Source of the DNA: Nitrospirota bacterium | GTDB taxonomy: Bacteria; Nitrospirota; Thermodesulfovibrionia; Thermodesulfovibrionales; SM23-35 | DNA length: 64,000 nucleotides | NCBI GenBank assembly: GCA_040754395.1 | Contig: JBFMCL010000005.1 | Span: forward strand, 61,210 to 125,209 | Direction of reading: 5' to 3' | Shown: positions 55,024 through 63,762 of the stretch, piece after piece | Layout of the letters: every line of letters begins with the position of its first letter | Position numbering within the stretch: position 1 is the first letter of the stretch | Program-made: the position numbers and the translations under genes | Notes under the pieces: model-generated | What the model was told of the DNA's origin: nothing | The model's database searches: none | Seen by the model: only the letters and a program-made list of their open reading frames with translations

Positions 55024-55503
55024 TCAGAACACATTCATAAAAAAGTAATATGCCATCACGAAAGACAAGAATAATTTTGCCGCCGTGCCGGTGATGAACC
55101 CGAGAAATGATCCGAAGGAGGATTTCACTGCCTTGCCGATCTTTTTTCCTGTTATCAGTTCGCCAATGAAGGCGCCCAGCAACGGGCCGAATATTATCCC
55201 GGCAAACGGAAAGAATACAAGACCGATAACCAACCCCAGGGCGCTGCCCCATATCCCGTATTTTGACCCATGAAGTTTCTTTGTGCCGTATACGGGTATC
55301 ACAAAATCAAGCAGTGTCACGAGAATGGTAAGTGTCGCAAATATAAGGAGGAATTTTGTGGAAAAGGGATGCGTTGACGTGAACTGCAGGAGCAATAACC
55401 CTGCATAGCTTAATGGAGGACCAGGCAAGGCTGGCAGGATACATCCCGCAATACCTGCAACTATGCATATTCCGCCAGAGATTATCAGCAGTGTATCAAT
55501 CAC
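55024..55503 (-). CDS. DUF456 membrane protein
   Basis: The 159-residue protein has four helices and small-residue-rich segments (GPLLGAFIGELITGKK, ALGLVIGLVFFPFAG, GFITGTAAKLFLS), the DUF456 pattern. DUF456 function is unknown. It is transcribed away from LemA. The stop lies 119 nt from the first DUF1538 gene. Confidence 0.85.
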   Translation of the reverse strand: MIDTLLIISGGICIVAGIAGCILPALPGPPLSYAGLLLLQFTSTHPFSTKFLLIFATLTILVTLLDFVIPVYGTKKLHGSKYGIWGSALGLVIGLVFFPFAGIIFGPLLGAFIGELITGKKIGKAVKSSFGSFLGFITGTAAKLFLSFVMAYYFFMNVF

Positions 55504-55969
55504 TCTGCACCGTATTGAGCTGATCTGGTGCAGCCGCGGTTATATTGTGATTCGGCAGTTGCAACAATCTGCATGTTATCTTCAACATGCAGAGCAGGGA
55601 AAATATCCCTCCATCCGCCATATTGCACCCCTCTATGAAAACGTTGCATTCGATGAAATACTATGGTATTCAGGTCTGCCCCGGCTTTTTGTACTATACA
55701 CGGCCGGATATTGTTTCGTACAGGGAGAGATAAGGGTGAAGAGACATCCTGTTTGCTCTCACCCTTCCTCCTCCGCCTCCGACCGGGGTATATGCAAAGA
55801 GGATTCAGTTTGTGGGGAGCAGAGAGTCTGAAAGCACTGAAAGGTTTCTCGGAAAATGAACCGACAGATATGGTCTCCGGGTTAAAAGACAATTCATGTG
55901 TTTTATGATAGAATTTCTGAAGAATACACAAGCGGAGAAGAGCATAAGAAATGAGGAGGTAATACAGGC
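55504..55969. other. Intergenic region upstream of lemA
   Basis: No convincing gene in 466 bp. A long hairpin pairs AAGGGTGA (55732-55739) with TCACCCTT (55759-55766), extended by AGAG/CTCT; it resembles the CCCTC-type intergenic repeats at the right end. Promoters for lemA and DUF456 must lie here. Confidence 0.5.
55732..55766. repeat. Inverted repeat AAGGGTGA/TCACCCTT
   Basis: Perfect 8-bp arms with an additional AGAG/CTCT pair inside. The GGGTGA/TCACCC composition is shared with the three repeats near 61947, 62479 and 63489. Confidence 0.5.
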
Positions 55970-56527
55970 ATGGTGACAACCCTTGTAATTCTCGGAATCA
56001 TTCTCGGCGTAATCATCTTTGGCATAGCGATTTACAATAAACTGATCCGACTGAGGAATACCGTGAAGTCTTCATGGTCGGACATAGATGTGCAGCTGAA
56101 GAAGAGATACGACCTTGTCCCGAACCTTGTAGAGACCGTGAAGGGGTATGCCACGCACGAGAAGACGGTCTTTGAGAAAGTGACCACAGCAAGGTCGTTG
56201 GCGATGAAGGCAACTACGCCTGCGGATAAGGCAAAGGCCGAAAATATGCTTACCGATACCCTGAAAAGCCTTTTTGCAATTGCAGAGGCTTACCCCGATC
56301 TGAAGGCGAATGTGAATTTCATGCAGCTTCAGACCCAGTTGAAAGAACTCGAAGACAATATAGAATATGCAAGACGGTATTACAACGCTGTGGTAAGGGA
56401 TTTCAATATTCTGATCGAGTCCTTCCCGTCAAACATCGTTGCATCGTCATTCGGATTCAGGCAGGAAGAGTTCTTCGAGCTTGAAGCACCGGAGGTTGAG
56501 AGGAAACCCGTGAAGGTAAGTTTCTGA
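55970..56527 (+). CDS. lemA: LemA family protein
   Basis: The 185-residue protein has an N-terminal membrane helix (VTTLVILGIILGVIIFGIA), then the LemA coiled-coil core: WSDIDVQLKKRYDLVPNLVETVKGYA and EDNIEYARRYYNAVVRDFN. LemA proteins usually sit beside a DUF2207 or TPM protein; here DUF2207 is 2.2 kb downstream with two genes between. Function in bacteria is poorly defined. GGAGG precedes the ATG. Confidence 0.92.
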   Translation: MVTTLVILGIILGVIIFGIAIYNKLIRLRNTVKSSWSDIDVQLKKRYDLVPNLVETVKGYATHEKTVFEKVTTARSLAMKATTPADKAKAENMLTDTLKSLFAIAEAYPDLKANVNFMQLQTQLKELEDNIEYARRYYNAVVRDFNILIESFPSNIVASSFGFRQEEFFELEAPEVERKPVKVSF

Positions 56528-56604
56528 TGATATTCGTCAGCACAGCAGAGTCTCTTGATTTTTTTCCCGCCCGGTGCATATAAGGACAGGGAGCAGCGTT
56601 TGCC

Positions 56605-57855
56605 ATGGATGAGAATACAACTTCCATATTTTCATTTGTTCCTGCAGACAGGTATGAAATGCCTGCCGAACCGAAGACCGAGGCTGCTCGTTCTGGTCTG
56701 AAAGCACTCTGGAAGCGTTTCCAGCGGTCGCAGCCTCAGCCGGAAACGATTAACATCCATGCGGAATTGCATTCAATCTCGCAGCAGATTCTCGACAGGG
56801 TTTCCCCTCCTCCGGACTGGAAAGAAATGCAGGCTGCCCTGAGTGCTGCCCTGCAGGGATGGCTTGCTTCAGAACATCCAGAACATGCTGTTCAGGTCGT
56901 CATCGGTCCTCCCGGGAGTGGTGTCCGGCAGGTTCTCGAGAGCATAGCAGAAGAATTCGGCTGGCATGTCATTGACTCGCCAGCACCGGAAGAAGTGCTG
57001 AAGAACGGGAGAAAATGGCTTGAGAAGCTGCGGGGAGTTCACAGAAACGACTGTGTCATGCCTGTCCTTGAAGACTTCTATCTTCGTCACCACAACGGGC
57101 TGGATCTCCTCAGAGAATTGGTGAAATATCTGAAAGAATCCCCACGCAAATGCCTTATCGGGTGCAACAGCTGGGCATGGGCGTATCTGAGCAGGACAAT
57201 CAGAATTGACTCGTTCCTGCCGGCACCTCTCGCACTGCAGGCACTGAATGCGACGGCCCTTCAGCAATGGTTTCGGTCTCTGGCATCGGTTCCGGTGAAT
57301 TGCTGTCTTGTGTTCCGTCAATCAGATAACGGGGCCGAGATTATTTCGCTTGCAGAAAAGATGCCTGATGCAAAAGCGGAAACCCGGACCGGTCAGCAGG
57401 GAAATGACACAAAAGACGAACCTGAGATTCTGAAAAGGATTTCTGCAAGAAGCAGGGGGATTCCTCTCGTGGCCTGGGCGGTCTGGCGTAACAGTCTGCA
57501 GATTGCCGGTGACGAAACAGTCGATATTGATGTCCAGAAGGCTGCAGCAGAAGACAGAGGGGTGACAATCTGGGTGAAGCCATGGGGCAGCATTGAACTG
57601 CCCGATATCCCCCAGGGAATTGTGCGGAGCGAGACAATTATTCTCCATACGATTCTGCTCCATGCGGGACTTCCTGAAGAAAGCATTCTCAGGATGCTGG
57701 CTTTCCCTGCAGATGAGCTTGCCAGGGGGCTTACCCATCTGGCCGCTCACGGTTTGATAAAGCGTGAAAAAGGGATATGGCGCGTCTCGCTGTCGGGGTA
57801 TCCGGCTGTGCGGCAACATCTGTATAATGAAGGGTATTTGGTGGATGCATTTTAG
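56605..57855 (+). CDS. P-loop-like ATPase-fold protein with degenerate Walker A
   Basis: The 416-residue protein has VVIGPPGSGVRQVLE at about 98-112, a Walker A where the invariant Lys-Ser/Thr is replaced by Val-Arg. NDCVMPVLEDFYL may correspond to Walker B. A winged-helix-like C-terminus (LARGLTHLAAHGLIKREKGIWRV) follows. ATP hydrolysis is therefore doubtful. It precedes MscS by 8 nt, so it may regulate or stabilise the channel. No close family is recognised. Confidence 0.65.
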   Translation: MDENTTSIFSFVPADRYEMPAEPKTEAARSGLKALWKRFQRSQPQPETINIHAELHSISQQILDRVSPPPDWKEMQAALSAALQGWLASEHPEHAVQVVIGPPGSGVRQVLESIAEEFGWHVIDSPAPEEVLKNGRKWLEKLRGVHRNDCVMPVLEDFYLRHHNGLDLLRELVKYLKESPRKCLIGCNSWAWAYLSRTIRIDSFLPAPLALQALNATALQQWFRSLASVPVNCCLVFRQSDNGAEIISLAEKMPDAKAETRTGQQGNDTKDEPEILKRISARSRGIPLVAWAVWRNSLQIAGDETVDIDVQKAAAEDRGVTIWVKPWGSIELPDIPQGIVRSETIILHTILLHAGLPEESILRMLAFPADELARGLTHLAAHGLIKREKGIWRVSLSGYPAVRQHLYNEGYLVDAF

Positions 57856-57863
57856 GAGGAAAG

Positions 57864-58685
57864 ATGGATACGGCTGAAAAAACGAGTCTGAATCAGGTAT
57901 TTTATGATTTTCAGGAAATTAATTTTCTGCTGATTCTTTTCATATTCACCGGTGCATTCCTGCTGATCTTTGTGATACAGAAACTGTTGCCCCAGTTCGC
58001 GGAAAAAGTCCCGAGCCGATTCAGACTGTATATCCTGCCGCTTGCGCCGATATTGCGTCTTGTAATCCTGCTTGTTGCCACTGTCACTATTATCCCCCTT
58101 ATTGTCAGGCCGACCTTTCAGAACTTTCTCGCGATTTTCGGGGCTGCGGGACTGGCGATAGGGTTTGCCTTCAAAGATTACGTGAGCAGCCTCATCGCAG
58201 GGGTGGTAGCGATTTATGAACAGCCGTACCGTCCCGGAGACTGGGTCCAGATCGACGAGGTCTACGGCGAGGTAAAATCATTGGGGCTTCGTTCGCTGCA
58301 GATACTTACACCGGACGACACCATGGTTTCGATCCCCCATTCCAAAATCTGGAATACGAATATCTTCAACGCCAATTCCGGAAGCCGCACGCATCTCTGT
58401 GTTACGGATTTCTATCTCCATCCCGAACATGATGCATCACTGGTGCGGCAGAAACTGATGGATGTTGCGCTTACCAGTCCCTACCTTGAGATGGACCATC
58501 CGGTTGCCGTTATGGTAAAGGAAAAGCCCTGGGGCACATATTACCGTGTGAAGGCATATCCCATGGATAACAGGGATGAGTTTCAGTTCATCAGTGATCT
58601 GACTGTGCGCGGAAAGGTCGCGCTCTCGGAGATAGGCGCAAAACCGGTACTCGTTCCGGTTGGCGCGAGTGTACAGATACCCTGA
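57864..58685 (+). CDS. MscS-family mechanosensitive channel
   Basis: The 273-residue protein has three helices and the MscS core FGAAGLAIGFAFKDYVSSLIAGVVAIYEQPYRPGDWVQI, EVKSLGLRSLQI and SIPHSKIW. It opens on membrane tension. It is directly coupled to the upstream P-loop-like gene (8 nt). It differs from the MscS at 26099, which has a different helix and loop pattern. GGAGG precedes the ATG. Confidence 0.9.
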   Translation: MDTAEKTSLNQVFYDFQEINFLLILFIFTGAFLLIFVIQKLLPQFAEKVPSRFRLYILPLAPILRLVILLVATVTIIPLIVRPTFQNFLAIFGAAGLAIGFAFKDYVSSLIAGVVAIYEQPYRPGDWVQIDEVYGEVKSLGLRSLQILTPDDTMVSIPHSKIWNTNIFNANSGSRTHLCVTDFYLHPEHDASLVRQKLMDVALTSPYLEMDHPVAVMVKEKPWGTYYRVKAYPMDNRDEFQFISDLTVRGKVALSEIGAKPVLVPVGASVQIP

Positions 58686-58759
58686 TGGACTGCAATATTA
58701 TCAGTATTTCCGGAAATTTTGCATGATATCCATGGAACCCGATACCGGGATGGAGCATC

Positions 58760-60517
58760 ATGAATAACCATTTCAGAAAGCACTGCGGGTTGCTGTTCCT
58801 TTCGTGTACCGTAATTTTTGTAGTTCTTTTGTCCGCATCTGTGTTCGCACAGGATTTCACTATCAGAAATTTCCATTCTGATATTACGGTCAATGAAGAC
58901 TCTTCCTTCATGGTCAAAGAAACCCTGATCGTGGAATTTCATACATCAAAACACGGGATATATCGCGAGATACCTTTCAGGTACAGGGATGACCGGGGAA
59001 ATATTATAAAAACACCACTGCATGTGCTGGCAGTAACTGACGGTTCAGGCAGGACCCTGACATCAAGGACATCAAAGAAAGGCGATGTAATGAATATCAG
59101 GATTGGAGATCCGGCAAAATACGTCACCGGGGTACAGACGTATGTAATCTCCTATGTTGTGGAGAATGCAATCCTGTTTTTCGATGACCATGACGAGCTT
59201 TACTGGAATGTTACGGGAAACTACTGGTGGGCGCCGATCCTGAAAGCATCAGCACATGTCACCCTTGGGGTGAAGAACCGGAGCGCGAAACTCTGGGCTG
59301 CTTGCTACACGGGAGGCCTCGGGTCAAGGGAATCTGCATGTGCGTTTGACGCATCGCACAATATCGCGGAATTTATGACGAAGAGGGCCCTTAATTCCCG
59401 TGAAGGGTTTACGGTCGCATTCGGCTGGGACAAAGGGCTTGTTTCGCCTCCCTCTTCCTGGAAGAAATTCCTCTGGGCGATCGACCTCAGGGAAAACTGG
59501 GTTTTTTCCCTTCCGCTTGTCTCGCTGGTGTTCATGTACAATTTATGGAAAAGACGGGGGAGAGATCCGAAAGTAAGGGAATCGGTTACCGTGATGTATG
59601 AGCCGCCCAGATATCACAGTGTTCCTCTTACCCCAGGAGAAGCCGGAACCCTCGTGGATGAAAGAATCGATCAGCGCGATATTACCTCAACAATTGTCGG
59701 ACTGGCGGTAAAGGGCTATATAAGGATTGAGGAATCCAAGAAAGAGGGACTAATATTCGACACGGATGATTACTATCTTGCCAAAATCAAGGCTCCTGAT
59801 GAACACCTCAGCCCTTTTGAGAAGGTTCTCATGAATGAGATATTCAATGATGAGAAGCCCGGCAGGATGGTCTCCGATATGAAGAACAGCTTTTACAAAA
59901 ATCTCGACGTTCTCAAAAGCACCCTCTACGGAGAGCTTGTCAGCAAGAAATATTTTCTCACGAGCCCGGACAAAATCAGAAGATACTATTCAGTAGCAGG
60001 TTTCATTGTTGCTCTGGCTTGCATATCTGCCGCGTTGTTCTTTACGTCTGCTGCGGGCAAAGGCATTCTTGCCGGAGTTCTGACAAGTCTTCCTGTGTTC
60101 CTGTTCTCAAGGGTTATGCCTGCAAAGACCAAGGCGGGAGCATCGGCGTATATGGAAATCATGGGCTTCCAGGAGTTCATGAAGCGCGCGGAAAAAGACC
60201 AGCTCGAACGGATGGGGGATAAAAATCTTTTTTCAAGATTTTTACCGTATGCAATCGCCCTTAATGTGGTGGATAACTGGGCGGAGGCTTTTGAAGGGAT
60301 TTTTCAGGAACCTCCCCAGTGGTACTCGTCACACGGAGGATTCAGAGCATTCAGTCCGGTCCATTTTTCCCGTACTATCGGTTCTGCGACCTCAAGCCTC
60401 GCATCCGCCATGTATTCTGCGCCGAGAGGCAGCGGGGTGAGTGGTGGCGGTGGCTTTTCCGGAGGCGGTGGCTTTTCCGGAGGCGGATTTGGCGGTGGCG
60501 GCGGCGGAAGCTGGTAA
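58760..60517 (+). CDS. DUF2207 membrane protein with Gly/Ser-rich tail
   Basis: The 585-residue protein has a signal peptide (SASVFAQ), an N-terminal DUF2207 periplasmic domain (VNEDSSFMVKETLIV, HGIYREIPFRY), membrane helices near 240 and 415-450, and RIDQRDITSTIVGLAVKGYI. The C-terminus is a low-complexity FSGGG repeat ending GGGGGSW. DUF2207 usually pairs with LemA. It follows MscS by 74 nt. Confidence 0.9.
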   Translation: MNNHFRKHCGLLFLSCTVIFVVLLSASVFAQDFTIRNFHSDITVNEDSSFMVKETLIVEFHTSKHGIYREIPFRYRDDRGNIIKTPLHVLAVTDGSGRTLTSRTSKKGDVMNIRIGDPAKYVTGVQTYVISYVVENAILFFDDHDELYWNVTGNYWWAPILKASAHVTLGVKNRSAKLWAACYTGGLGSRESACAFDASHNIAEFMTKRALNSREGFTVAFGWDKGLVSPPSSWKKFLWAIDLRENWVFSLPLVSLVFMYNLWKRRGRDPKVRESVTVMYEPPRYHSVPLTPGEAGTLVDERIDQRDITSTIVGLAVKGYIRIEESKKEGLIFDTDDYYLAKIKAPDEHLSPFEKVLMNEIFNDEKPGRMVSDMKNSFYKNLDVLKSTLYGELVSKKYFLTSPDKIRRYYSVAGFIVALACISAALFFTSAAGKGILAGVLTSLPVFLFSRVMPAKTKAGASAYMEIMGFQEFMKRAEKDQLERMGDKNLFSRFLPYAIALNVVDNWAEAFEGIFQEPPQWYSSHGGFRAFSPVHFSRTIGSATSSLASAMYSAPRGSGVSGGGGFSGGGGFSGGGFGGGGGGSW

Positions 60518-60519
60518 TG

Positions 60520-60735
60520 CTATTTCTTTTTGTACACCTTCTGCATTATCTCGGGAAATTTCAATTTGAATTCAGAGTGAGTTCTCCCCAGAAAGAGCTT
60601 TAGCCCGCGTATTTCATTCTTTACTTCCGCGATTTCCGTAAGCTCTTTGGACATTCTCTCCAGCTTATCGGTTAAGGTTACGATTTCCTTTTCCAGAAGT
60701 CTGATTTTTTCCTTCGAAACGGTATTATCTTTCAA
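60520..60735 (-). CDS. Small coiled-coil protein
   Basis: The 71-residue protein from TTG 60735 is an amphipathic coiled coil (VSKEKIRLLEKEIVTLTDKLE, ELTEIAEVKNEIRGL). AGGAGG lies 7 nt upstream; a longer TTG start at 60762 lacks this site. It overlaps nothing but abuts the DUF2207 end by 2 nt convergently. Function unknown. Confidence 0.55.
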   Translation of the reverse strand: MKDNTVSKEKIRLLEKEIVTLTDKLERMSKELTEIAEVKNEIRGLKLFLGRTHSEFKLKFPEIMQKVYKKK

Positions 60736-60864
60736 TGGCAGATCCTCCTTGTCTTTACTCAAGAGTAAACACTTCGAATGTCTTGCTGCATTGACTGTAT
60801 TATACCAAGTTTGGGTATGGTTTGATCGTGGGCAGAAAAAGAACGGGAGAACCCATTCGCTGCG

Positions 60865-61221
60865 TTATTCCGAAGCATATTTCTGCCGGGCCCTTTTCGC
60901 CTTTTTTGATTTCTGCTTCCTGATCCTCGCGCGCTTCATATCCCCGGAGGAATACCCCTGAAGATTTTCGAGTCGGGTAATCAGTTCACGCCGTGCGAGG
61001 AACCTGTTGATCGACTGGCTCCTGTCTTTCATGCATTTCACTTCAATGCCGGTGGGAATATGTTTGAGATACACACAGGTCGCTGTTTTATTGACGTTCT
61101 GTCCTCCATGACCTGATGAGCGGATAAATTTTTCCTCGATGTCCTTTTCAAGCACGCCGAATTCCTCCATCTTCTCCCTCAGCCACCTGTTTTTCTCCTC
61201 ACTGACCGCAAATACTACCAT
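60865..61221 (-). CDS. Class I release factor-like ribosome rescue protein
   Basis: The 118-residue protein is a lone GGQ domain: RSSGHGGQNVNKTATCVYLKH followed by RSQSINR. The basic tail (KRARIRKQKSKKAKRARQKY) matches ArfB/ICT1-like enzymes that enter the empty A site and release stalled peptidyl-tRNA. ATG at 61221 is preferred over TTG at 61245 because GGAG precedes it. It runs divergent to marC, whose start lies 86 nt away. Confidence 0.85.
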   Translation of the reverse strand: MVVFAVSEEKNRWLREKMEEFGVLEKDIEEKFIRSSGHGGQNVNKTATCVYLKHIPTGIEVKCMKDRSQSINRFLARRELITRLENLQGYSSGDMKRARIRKQKSKKAKRARQKYASE

Positions 61222-61306
61222 GGGGCAGACGCTCCGGAAAGACAAAAGATCTGCAGGAAACCTTCCACTGTATCAAAATGCCGCATCGAGTATTATAATT
61301 AAAGCC

Positions 61307-61921
61307 ATGGAAGATATCATCAAAACTCTGCCCAGCACCTTTATCCCGCTCTTTGTTGCAATGAACGTATTCATGCTCCTTCCCATTTTCATCTCCCTCA
61401 CAAAGGAAATGGTAAAGGCGAAAAAACGGATAGTCATACGGGATTCCATACTCACGGCGATCGTCGTCAGCTTCCTCTTCATCGCACTGGGCGAAATCAT
61501 CTTCAGGATTCTGGGTATTACCGCCGATGACTTCAAGATTGCCGGAGGCCTTGTGCTCCTGATATTTGCAGTGCGCGATCTTACCCACAGCGGGGATGAA
61601 AGAATGAAACCTGATTTAAAGGTCGGGGTGGTGCCGATCGGGGTTCCCCTGATTGTGGGACCTGCGGTGCTCACAAACATCCTTCTGCTCGTGGATCATT
61701 TTGGGATCGTTTCAACCATCATCGGATTGCTGCTGAACCTGCTCATTGTCTGGATATCGTTAATGAATGCCGAACGTATAATTCGTTTCTTCGGAAAAGG
61801 AGGCATCACAGGGATATCAAAGGTGATGGCGCTGCTCCTCGCGGCGATCGCGATCATGATGATCCGGATAGGGGTGCAGAATATCATTGCCAGTACCCCG
61901 ATACCGCTAATCAAAGAATAG
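61307..61921 (+). CDS. marC: MarC family membrane protein
   Basis: The 204-residue membrane protein has six helices and the MarC pattern: IPLFVAMNVFMLLPIF, GGLVLLIFAVRDL and GVPLIVGPAVLTNILLL. MarC proteins are related to amino-acid permeases and have unclear substrates. ATG at 61307 is chosen; the frame opens further upstream across the release-factor-like start without homology. Confidence 0.88.
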   Translation: MEDIIKTLPSTFIPLFVAMNVFMLLPIFISLTKEMVKAKKRIVIRDSILTAIVVSFLFIALGEIIFRILGITADDFKIAGGLVLLIFAVRDLTHSGDERMKPDLKVGVVPIGVPLIVGPAVLTNILLLVDHFGIVSTIIGLLLNLLIVWISLMNAERIIRFFGKGGITGISKVMALLLAAIAIMMIRIGVQNIIASTPIPLIKE

Positions 61922-61946
61922 CCAATGCCCGCGTGATCTGAATGCT

Positions 61947-61984
61947 GCCCCCTCGTTTGAGGGGAGAAGGGTATGGAGGAGGGA
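61947..61984 (+). repeat. CCCCTC-type intergenic repeat, copy A
   Basis: CCCCTC (61949-61954) pairs with GAGGGG (61959-61964), then GGGAGAAGGGTATGGAGGAGGG. The right part supplies the SD of the next gene. Same family as copies B and C. Confidence 0.6.
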
Positions 61985-61986
61985 AC

Positions 61987-62472
61987 ATGCTTATTGGAAT
62001 AATGTCAGATACTCATGACAACCTGGTGTACGTGCAAAAAGCCATCGATGTATTCAATGATCGTCGTGTCGGGCTGGTTATCCATGCCGGCGACTATACA
62101 TCCCCCTTTACGCTGAAACTTTTCCCCCAGCTCGGATGCAAATATCTGGGGATATTCGGCAACAACGATGGTGACAAACTCCTCCTTCTCGAGCGCGCTG
62201 CGGGCAATATCTACTATCAGCCGTATATTCTTACTCTGCACAACAGGAAGATCGTGGTCATGCACGAGCACCACCTTGTGGAGGCGCTGGCAGACAGCGG
62301 TCATTTTGATATGGTGATTTACGGGCATACTCACACGCCGGATATACGGAAGGTAAAACACACACTTATCGTGAACCCTGGTGAAGTCGGGACATGGTTG
62401 TACGGAAAATCGACAGTTGCTGTTGCCGATCTGGAAAAAATGGACGCAGAGATTATCGCGCTGAATGCTTAA
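61987..62472 (+). CDS. MJ0936/YfcE-type phosphodiesterase
   Basis: The 161-residue protein has the calcineurin-like metallophosphoesterase motifs SDTHDN, HAGD, GNNDGD, MHEH, YGHTHTP. MJ0936/YfcE enzymes hydrolyse phosphodiesters such as cyclic nucleotides or model substrates; the natural substrate is unknown. ATG at 61987 has GGAGGAGGG upstream, donated by repeat copy A. A longer frame from 61942 is repeat-derived. Confidence 0.9.
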   Translation: MLIGIMSDTHDNLVYVQKAIDVFNDRRVGLVIHAGDYTSPFTLKLFPQLGCKYLGIFGNNDGDKLLLLERAAGNIYYQPYILTLHNRKIVVMHEHHLVEALADSGHFDMVIYGHTHTPDIRKVKHTLIVNPGEVGTWLYGKSTVAVADLEKMDAEIIALNA

Positions 62473-62478
62473 TCAGGT

Positions 62479-62522
62479 GACCCCTCATCCGTGCCTCCTT
62501 TCACCGAGGGGAAGGGTGAACC
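62479..62522. repeat. CCCCTC-type intergenic repeat, copy B
   Basis: CCCCTC (62481-62486) and GAGGGG (62506-62511), followed by AAGGGTGAACC. It lies between two convergent genes and may act as a terminator for both. Confidence 0.55.
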
Positions 62523-62523
62523 T

Positions 62524-63447
62524 CTACACTGTTATTCCGTCGATCCTTCTGAGGCCGGCTTTTATTGCAAGGTTCACGGCATCGGTATATTCCTTTGCAG
62601 TTATCCTCCTGTTCAGAGGGGGATTATCGAAAGCCTTATAGCACGGATGGTACTGATCCATTATATTGATATAAGTGTTTTGTGAAATTTCGTCCGCAAG
62701 GAATTGCACCACTCCCGCGGTGCCTGCAATGCCTTCAGGCAGAACCAGGTGCCTGACCAGCAGCCCTTTCACCGCGATTCCTTTGTCGTCGATAAGGAGG
62801 TCGCCAACCTGCCGGTGCATTTCTCTGACTGCTGCCATGACAGTTTCCGGGTAGTCTTCCGCGTCGGAATACTTTGACGCCATCGCTGGGTCGAAGTATT
62901 TGAAATCAGGCATATAGATGTCAACCACACCGTCAAGTATCCGGAGTGCATGCAGCGATTCATACCCGCCGCAGTTGTAGACAATGGGGATGCTGAGGCC
63001 CTTTTCCGATGCGATCATGATACCCCTGAGCATCATCGGCATTTGGTGGGTCGGGGTAACGAGATTGATGTTGTGACAGCCTTGTTTCTGGAGGGAAAGC
63101 ATTATTCCCGCAAGTTTTTCGAAAGAAATCCCGGTGCCCTCACCAAGATGGCTTATCGAATAATTCTGGCAGAATATGCAGCCGAGGTTGCAGTTCCCCA
63201 TGAATATGGTGCCGGAGCCGAATTTCCCGACAAGGGGTTTTTCCTCTCCGAAATGCGGGCCATAGCTTGATATGAAAGGCTGCGCACCTGTTTTGCAAAA
63301 ACCTCTTCCGCCTGAGGTTCTGTCAACCCTGCACTGCCGGGGACACAGAGAGCAGTCTTTCAGTATCTCCTCCGCCTCTCTCACCTTGTCGGATAGGGAA
63401 CCGGCGGGAAGCCGGAGATACGAGGGGGTGATTACATCATCGTGCAT
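62524..63447 (-). CDS. Radical SAM protein, PflX-like
   Basis: The 307-residue protein has the radical SAM cluster motif CNLGCIFCQNYSISH and an upstream Cys-rich region CSLCPRQCRVDRTSGGRGFC, the pattern of COG1313 (PflX) and related activating enzymes. It binds a 4Fe-4S cluster and S-adenosylmethionine; the substrate protein or small molecule is not known. No partner enzyme lies adjacent. Converges with the phosphodiesterase gene. Confidence 0.88.
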   Translation of the reverse strand: MHDDVITPSYLRLPAGSLSDKVREAEEILKDCSLCPRQCRVDRTSGGRGFCKTGAQPFISSYGPHFGEEKPLVGKFGSGTIFMGNCNLGCIFCQNYSISHLGEGTGISFEKLAGIMLSLQKQGCHNINLVTPTHQMPMMLRGIMIASEKGLSIPIVYNCGGYESLHALRILDGVVDIYMPDFKYFDPAMASKYSDAEDYPETVMAAVREMHRQVGDLLIDDKGIAVKGLLVRHLVLPEGIAGTAGVVQFLADEISQNTYINIMDQYHPCYKAFDNPPLNRRITAKEYTDAVNLAIKAGLRRIDGITV

Positions 63448-63488
63448 ATTCTTAGTTTACCGTGAGTGTGCAGGAATATGAAAGGACA

Positions 63489-63540
63489 GGGGGTAGAGTC
63501 CCCTTTTCACTTGAGGGAGAGGGCAAGGGTGAGGGGATTT
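63489..63540 (-). repeat. CCCCTC-type intergenic repeat, copy C
   Basis: On the minus strand CCCCTCACCCTTGCCCTCTCCCTC is followed by AAGTGAAAAGGGGACTC. It interrupts the 3' side of the integrase-like fragment at 63565-63709. Encoded readings give SPHPCPLPQ, typical of widely scattered GC-rich extragenic repeats. Confidence 0.65.
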
Positions 63541-63564
63541 TATGATCCCTTTGTAATGAATCCG

Positions 63565-63709
63565 TGAATTCCACTCCAAGTTTATTGTTATCCAACTGAT
63601 TGTTTTTATTGCAGAAATAAGGAATCTTGCTGGCCCAGATGGCAAAATAGGGAATGTTTTTCTCCGGCACGAGCTTACGGGAACGCAGGAAAGTCTGAAA
63701 ATCGGGCAA
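63565..63709 (-). pseudogene. N-terminal fragment of a tyrosine integrase
   Basis: TTG at 63709 starts a 48-codon stretch reading DFQTFLRSRKLVPEKNIPYFAIWASK, which resembles the SAM-like N-terminal domain of XerC/integron-type integrases. The frame then runs into repeat copy C and ends, so the catalytic domain is missing. It is probably a remnant of a lost mobile element. Confidence 0.45.
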
Positions 63710-63762
63710 TATGCCATAAACCCCTTACTATACCGATTCGCTAATATTATGATGTTATCCAT

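Noticed and set aside
55463..55831. 122-residue ORF before lemA
   Set aside because: No recognisable domain, overlaps the DUF456 start and a hairpin repeat.
60405..60517. GGTGGCGG tandem-like repeat
   Set aside because: It encodes the Gly/Ser tail of DUF2207, a normal low-complexity coding feature.
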